From: Isoetes taiwanensis
Taxonomy: Eukaryota; Streptophyta; Lycopodiopsida; Isoetales; Isoetaceae
Length of the DNA stretch: 64,000 bases
Direction of reading: 5' to 3'
NCBI GenBank assembly: GCA_021234155.1
Contig: JAJEKV010000008.1
Span: 7,032,445-7,096,444 of the forward strand
A program made the translations under genes and the position numbers. This document shows, piece by piece, positions 56,715 through 64,000 of this stretch. Every line of letters starts with the position of its first letter. Position 1 is the first letter of the stretch. Under the pieces are notes generated by a model. The model saw only the letters and a program-made list of their open reading frames with translations. It did no database searches and was not told the DNA's origin.

Positions 56715-57460
56715 GTTGATCCACATGAGAAGCTGGATCCGGAAGTTGAAGACGTCTTGCTGGAAATTGCTGATGACTTTGTTGAAACAGTAATGATCTT
56801 GCATGCCTCAAGTTATGATAATTTCCCATGTTCTCTTCATAGCTATGCAATAAGTATTAGGTGATGCACAAAGACTGCTTTGGTGAGTCTGGATTTTGGA
56901 TGTTTTGGGTTTTGGTGGATGGTTTTGTTGGCTTTTTCTAAGTCATCTTTGGCAGGTGACAACGTTTGCTTGTGCGTTGGCTAAGCATCGGAAATCTTCT
57001 GTTTTGGAAGCAAAAGATGTTCTGCTACATTTGGGTGAGATGGCGGTATAAATTTCTGAATTAGCGTGATTATGTTTCTTGCTAACTTCATTTTTATGAA
57101 TTTGCTATAGAAAGGAATTGGAACATGACAATTCCTGGATTTGGAGAAGATGAATACCGATCATATAAGAGGCCGGTGAGTAAAACTTAAAGTACATAAC
57201 ATTGATCTTATCTTATTTCAATTAAAAACATTATAATGTTTTTAACTTTTCTGCTTTGGTTTGCCGGTCGATGAAGTGAGCTGCATAGGCAACGGCTTGC
57301 CTCGGTATGGTTTACATCATTATATGCTTATGTTCTTGGTGTCTTGCTAAGTCAGTTCTAATGTTCTTTCATGACTTCTCAGGTCCGACAGTCACTAGCA
57401 GCAGGATCGGAGGGCATCACAAAGAATGCCTCTCAAAACAACCCACAATATGGAAGCTGA
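56715..57460 (+). pseudogene. TAF12 histone-fold and C-terminus, five exons, fused after the kinesin fragment
   Basis: Exons 56715-56789, 56956-57034, 57111-57175, 57281-57304 and 57383-57460 encode [62 protein letters not shown] and VRQSLAAGSEG, ending in TGA. This is the histone fold of TFIID subunit TAF12 with its plant C-terminus, about 106 residues. The N-terminal half of TAF12 is missing. All junctions are GT..AG and phases agree. The first exon is phase 0, as is the end of the kinesin exon before it, so a 152-base intron would join the two fragments into one open frame. No promoter or start codon of its own is visible. A functional full TAF12 gene is expected elsewhere in the genome. 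Confidence 0.85.
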
Positions 57461-60170
57461 ACATCGTCACATGTACATGTCCACTTTCCCTGTATATTTT
57501 CCATGAGATGAGATGAAATCAAGATGGGGTGAGATCAGATCAGATGAAAAGTTTATTATAAGGTCTTTGAAGATATTTAAATGATCATTCATAGCCATCA
57601 ACATGCAGCCACATTTTTGTCCTCCTTTCAAGTGACTCAATTAGAGGTGCATCTGCTCTTCTGTCGAACAACAATTTTCATGCCCACAAGAAGAAATATA
57701 TTTTGATAAGCAAGGTCTATATCTCACTTTATATGGTGCGTCTGTTCTGTGCATAATGGCCTATTTGTGGTGTTTGAAAGAGTGGAAATTTAAGATTGAG
57801 GTTGTTAATATTGTTTGTTGGTTTTCAAATATGTCCAAATGATCGGACATGGCCCAAATAAGCAATGGTGTTCTGAGCATTTCAGAGGCACTCTTTTTCT
57901 TGGTTAGTGGCCCATAGAAAATTTAGACGTTAGATGGCTTCAGTCTTGCAGAGAGGGAATCCTTTCTTGCAGAGAGGGACGAGATGAGAAATATAAATAT
58001 AAATTGGTTGCAATCTATTCTGTTGGTGCATTTCCATTCTGGTAGTACGTTTTTGTGAGGCCATATTTCCGGGCTAGATAACGGCCTCCCACGAGGCGTT
58101 ATGGGCCAGCTAAGTGGCCATGTGGCCAGGAAATTCCGAGGCCGTACGGCAGTGTGCAAAGTTTTTTGTTACCGCGGCGCCGCTGTATTGGATTGAAGGG
58201 CGGCGCTGGGCACCATAGCTGGGAGCAGGAAACGACAAGGCATGTAAATAAGAGAAAATCCTTAATGTCGAAGGGATGGGATTTGATGAACTGCAAAGAT
58301 ATGCCGCATGAGCTTATTAAGATTAGGGAATTAGAAAGAGGCAGATTGAGAGATCGTGTTCAGGTGTTAATAGCTCGGGAAGGGAATGTGCAAAAGTATT
58401 TCCAATTTTCTAATAAATATGCTTCCAATAGCCTAATAAGCATGCAGCAGAAATGGGCAACACCAAAGGATAATGTGCTTACTCATGATCTGGGTCTTGA
58501 CACTACATAACAAGAGAGGCTGTATATTTCCACCTTCATAAAACAAGGAAGAATGGTGTGAAAAGCCTGCAGAAATGTTTTGAGTGTGTGATCTGTCATA
58601 TTTTAAGGCAACAATGTATGACAATGTATATGGTCAGTAGACAACAATGTATTCACCTTCAGATAGACTCTGAAACACCATGTCAAGAGAATGCCATTTC
58701 TGCCAATTCGTGCATGCCTTCTAGAAACAAGAATCAAGTGATGACTGTTGGGTAACAAACTTTGACTGCATTTTCCTTATTGTTGACATTTAAGTGCTTC
58801 TTCCCCACCATAATGACCAGCACTGAGGCCATGGACAACAAAGTTATGTTTTTGAGAACTTGAGATTGCATCCACATGTTTCCATTAGAAAACTATGCAT
58901 GCATAATTTTGACTAAATATAAATAGAATACGGCAGTATATCAGATCTAAAAGTGAAGAAGCAATCTTCAATATGACGGTCATCCATAGGCCACAGGCTT
59001 GTTAATATCAAACAGCTGTATATCACAGGCATGTAACTAAGAGAAAATCCTTAATGTCGATGTGTCTGACCCTACTCTCTTCTGATTGATAATTATAAGT
59101 GGGAGTTAAGTTTGAATATGGTAGAGCTTTTGTATATCAACATCCTTTAATGCCTTTTTGAGCCAACAAAGTTTTTAGACTAGCCAGGAGCCTTCTGGTT
59201 GTTGCTTGATGTACCCTGTATACAAGGGCTATCAGTGTGATTGTATGTGTGAAGCTGAAGTGGGGAGACTGAAAGGTCCAAATTGCATCTAATGCATGTG
59301 CCTTAGTACACCAAATTGGCATACATTTGCAGACTGATATTCAAACTGTGTCAAGCATGCACATTTTTCCAAACATCGTTCTCATTTAGATTATTGTTCT
59401 CATCGTTAACATTTTGTTTCAGCAAAGGTCAAATTTGATCTACCACGTTTGAAACATTTCCATACATTGAGCAGAGCAAATAATCATGTTGGACAATATT
59501 GCATGACGGACCATCTCCATGATGCATATCATAAATTTGTTCTTACCATATGGAAAGCTATTGGGTTAATGGGTTCATGTTTTATTCGTATGCATTTTGA
59601 ATAACCATTTTGCATAGATATATTGGCAACTACAGAGGTTAGAATTTTCCATGCTCAAACACAGTTCAATTTTTGTATGTTTGGAACTTAGATTCTTTTG
59701 ATCTAATGCAGAACATCTTTCGTAACAAGTCGTTATGATCAATATTCTTCTATCGTGCAGGCACTGAACACAAGGCAACAAAATGCAGGTTCAAATTCTG
59801 CATGTTCTAGCATGTATAGACAAGTTGGGGAAGAGAATGTTCGCGGCCTTGGCGCGCGATAAGTTTCTTGTAAATGTAATCCATAAATCAATATATCCCC
59901 CCATTGCCCTTCCTAAACTAAGGAAATGACCCACTCCTTTGATAGTGTCATTCTTCCTTTGACGCTCACGAATCCATATTAATGTCCACTCCACTCTTCT
60001 TAAGAAACAATGGGAATTATGGCATATAGGTTTGTCTTATCTTTGTCGATCAATGGGTCATCAAATTACTATCGGCAAGATCATAACCTTCATAGAAATA
60101 TAAGATCCGGTAATGCAAGCCTCACCCTTCTAGTGCAAAACTTACCAATATAAACTTGCAAAATACAAGA
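57461..60170. other. Unassigned stretch
   Basis: The 3' flank of the TAF12 fragment, then AT-rich sequence. The plus frame 58154-58510 (118 codons, with a charged IRELERGRLRDRV segment) has no known match and is only weakly coding-like. A word (AGAGAAAATCCTTAATGTCGA) recurs at about 58251 and 59041. Nothing else was recognised. Confidence 0.5.
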
Positions 60171-60255
60171 TTCCATTCCCTTCCTCCCTCCCTCCCTCTC
60201 GCCCCTCTCCCCTCTCCCTCTCCCTCTCCCTCTCCCTCTCCCTCTCCCTCTCTCT
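60171..60255. repeat. Pyrimidine-rich (CCCTCT)n microsatellite
   Basis: Runs of CCTCC, then about ten CCCTCT units. Frames through it encode only Glu/Arg repeats on the other strand. Confidence 0.9.
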
Positions 60256-61326
60256 TTCTATAAATCTTTTTCTACCCCCACTCATGGGTATGTGTTTTAT
60301 ACCCGTTCTGCATATCATTCTCCTATACGTTATCCTGCATATGATATACACATTCCATGGATGTTAAAAAATTTATTCTATTCTATCCTATCCTATTCTA
60401 TTCTATTCTAAGATATGTTTTCTAGAAGATTCATTATAGGATTATTTTTTTTGAATGCCCCTCTTATTTGCAAGATTTTGAACAACATTCTTGTTGATCA
60501 AAATCCCAGAAATCCTCCATTTCCATTTGCTATTTTTTTACCACTATTACAGAGTTGACTGCCAGTGAGGGATCACAAGGTGATGCATTACCTCAACCTT
60601 GATCACAAAAGGTGTCAAAAAACTGCCTTGAATGTCCATGAGGTCTCTGAGTTTTGCAAAATCCGGGTTTGTCTTCTTATTAATTCGATTCTCAGAACAA
60701 GAAAGATCAAATTGGTCAAAATTTTGTAATCATGTCGATAATAGTTTGTACTTCATAATCTGAGTACCACTCCAGAAAAGCCAATTTTCTGTTTGCTCTT
60801 AGCATGAACCCTAAGAGTTTTCTTTGAAGCACAAAATATCCCATAGTCCTATAGCAAAAGAAAAGAAAAAACAAAGGGTCGCATATAGAAGGCTTAAAAT
60901 TTCAATTTCTGATAACTACTTCAATACCAAAAGAGGGACAACAACCAAACCTATGGTAAATGTGGGGGGGAAATTGGTGGAAGGAATGGGGGGTAGAATA
61001 GACCTATTGTTTTGTAAGGGAAGATGGATGTGTAAGGGTGAATGGATGTGTATATATTGTTTCCCCTCATGATAGATGTCTGTATAGTTTGACAGCACTC
61101 TTATTCTTGCTACAATTTTTCCCCTGAAAACCCTTATGGGCAGGGGTTTTTTTAAATCGAACAATAATACGTTTGCTGCGCTTGTAAGAAAGTGTTTAGG
61201 GTCTTGGAATTTTTAGATCAAACTCGGTGAGGTTTTAATGACTTTACAAAGGATGTGGTAAGTCTTTCTGTCCATCCTAAGAATAGGAATATTGAGGGAC
61301 TTGTTCAACCCATTTTTTACTTCTAT
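60256..61326. other. Unassigned stretch with a (TTCTA)n-like patch
   Basis: TATTCTATCC-type units lie at about 60376-60410. The rest is AT-rich with short frames and no recognised gene. Confidence 0.5.
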
Positions 61327-62835
<1,509 letters not shown>

Positions 62836-63198
62836 TTATAGACCACATGTACCTGGTGACGTGTCACAGTAGTTATACATATAGCATATAAATACGTGGA
62901 ATGTCACATGCACGCGCACCCACAGGTACCTGTTATGTTTGTATGTCTTGCACAGGGAAACTGACTGTGCCAGAGTTGTTGAGTAATAGCAGGCGACCCC
63001 TTCGTGCCCCCGCTTTCCTGTGCATTCATTGAAGATGGAGTAGTGATGGTATCCTAGCAAGTCGGGTAGTCTATGTCCAGCATGCTCCCATGTTTCCATA
63101 AGGAAGATGAGGTCCATATCGATGGCAACCGAGTTGAGACTATCTCCCTTCTGCCATGGGAAGCCCCGACAATTCCAAGAGACTATGCATAGGCACAA
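62836..63198 (-). pseudogene. LINE endonuclease N-terminal fragment (third LINE family)
   Basis: The frame from 63198 reads CIVSWNCRGFP, then DLIFLMETWEHAG and GHEGVACYY, the first strands of the exonuclease-endonuclease-phosphatase domain of LINE ORF2. It differs from LINE-A (MTWNVRG) and LINE-B (TCWNINSL). It ends at about 120 residues, before the SDH motif, so the element is truncated or frameshifted. The sequence upstream on the same strand (63374-63183) is proline-rich and may be the end of an ORF1. Confidence 0.65.
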
Positions 63199-64000
63199 TC
63201 CCTATTCGCTAGCAGGAGCTGCAGCAGTAGGTTTGGTGGTTGCAGCACAAGGGGTGGTGGAGGTGGAGGAGACATGTGGCATCTGGCAGTGGTAGGTGAG
63301 GCCATTATAGCAGGATGTGCAACTGGGGGTCGCAGCAGAAGGGCTTCAAGGGTTTGAGGTGCCTGCATCAGCATTTGGTGGCCTGAAAATCTGCATCCTT
63401 ACCCGAACCAGCCCTGCTACCCCTTTCTGTTTGTGGACACTCTTGACTTTCTCCAACTCATGCCTGTGGTCCTCTTGCTGTGCCAAGAGAAATGTAGCAA
63501 TGCATGGATCTGCTTGCATATATGCAATTTCTCCTATTCAGCGGTCAATAAATTTTGTGTTTTGTTTTCCTACAATCAATTATGTCTTATCAAGAACGAC
63601 CCATGTGGCTGAACATGACATGTAGTCTCACCAATACCATGTCAAAAATGATCTAATAACTAAAGCAGGGATCAATAGGTGGATGATAAAAAAAAATAAC
63701 TGCTCAAACCCCTCTATATACTGCTCACTTACGTGCTAAGCGAGCTACTTTAGTTAGCTCAGAAGTTATTGGGCTAATTGTTGTAATGACAATTGTTCCT
63801 GAACTGAGTAAGGTAATCCACGTAAATTACAATATTTCTGCAAGATATGAAGATGGCTAGCCATGTAAGAAAATTGGAGAAAGACAGGGCGTGTTTTGTT
63901 CTTCTGTATCCTGCCTACTCGATAGGTTGCAACAACTCCACCCTTCTGTACATGCATAGTAGAAATATAAAACTCTTTAGCCTCCTCTTTGAATATCACT
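63199..64000. other. Right edge, no clear gene
   Basis: Includes a proline-rich minus-strand frame just upstream of the endonuclease fragment, and two short plus-strand frames without recognised motifs. A truncated frame runs off towards the edge. Confidence 0.4.

Noticed and set aside
55958-57460. A complete kinesin gene or complete TAF12 gene
   Set aside because: The ATP-binding P-loop and switch I of the kinesin, and the N-terminal half of TAF12, are absent from the upstream sequence.
58154-58510. A 118-codon plus-strand frame after the TAF12 fragment
   Set aside because: No recognisable domain, no promoter and no conserved neighbour; coding status cannot be supported.

Overview
The window is nuclear DNA of a land plant. 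It holds a spliced gene for a plant mitochondrial-type polynucleotide phosphorylase with plant-style introns (GT..AG, mostly about 80-500 bases), fragments of a plant-specific NACK kinesin and of TAF12, a plant L1 LINE (DUF4283/CCHC ORF1, zf-RVT tail), and plant promoter motifs (telo-box, G-box). A second LINE has an L1 ORF1 of the coiled-coil plus RRM kind, which hints at a seedless plant (bryophyte, lycophyte or fern). That placement is inference. No prokaryotic operon, rRNA or CRISPR is present.

Layout. 1-4.66 kb: AT-rich degenerate repeats, tRNA-derived SINE-like heads and GC-richer tandem repeats carrying CACGTG cores. 4.88-12.81 kb: a minus-strand, apparently full-length but decayed LINE (LINE-A) with a poly(A) tail and a 12-base target duplication. 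12.8-17.7 kb: more degenerate repeat, then sequence in which I recognise nothing. 17.76-22.13 kb: plus-strand LINE-B, frameshifted, with an (ATTTC)n tail. 23.6-29.8 kb: the PNPase gene, about 18 exons, the only clearly intact gene here. 30.7-33.4 kb: a dispersed repeat family, one copy of which holds an 823-base Mutator-like element with a perfect 9-base target duplication.

33.416-50.740 kb is the main discovery candidate. Exact 23-base terminal inverted repeats bound a 17.3 kb segment inserted in a copy of that dispersed repeat; a nearby paralogous copy is uninterrupted and acts as the empty site. Inside are a decayed minus-strand DUF7869-family gene (conserved Asp motifs suggest an RNase H/DDE-like fold), a DUF8039-like segment, a decayed plus-strand region with an FCP1/NIF-like phosphatase, and two unusual palindromic repeat families concentrated at 42.9-50 kb.

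51.2-55.9 kb holds nothing recognisable. 55.96-57.46 kb carries two exons of a NACK kinesin motor directly followed, in phase, by the five last exons of TAF12: a chimera of two gene fragments that keep their introns. 57.5-64 kb is microsatellites, unassigned sequence and the endonuclease end of a third LINE.

Only the PNPase gene looks functional. The rest records transposition, gene-fragment capture and decay. Exon limits were read by eye from frame, homology and splice consensus; family names rest on recognised motifs, not on a database search.
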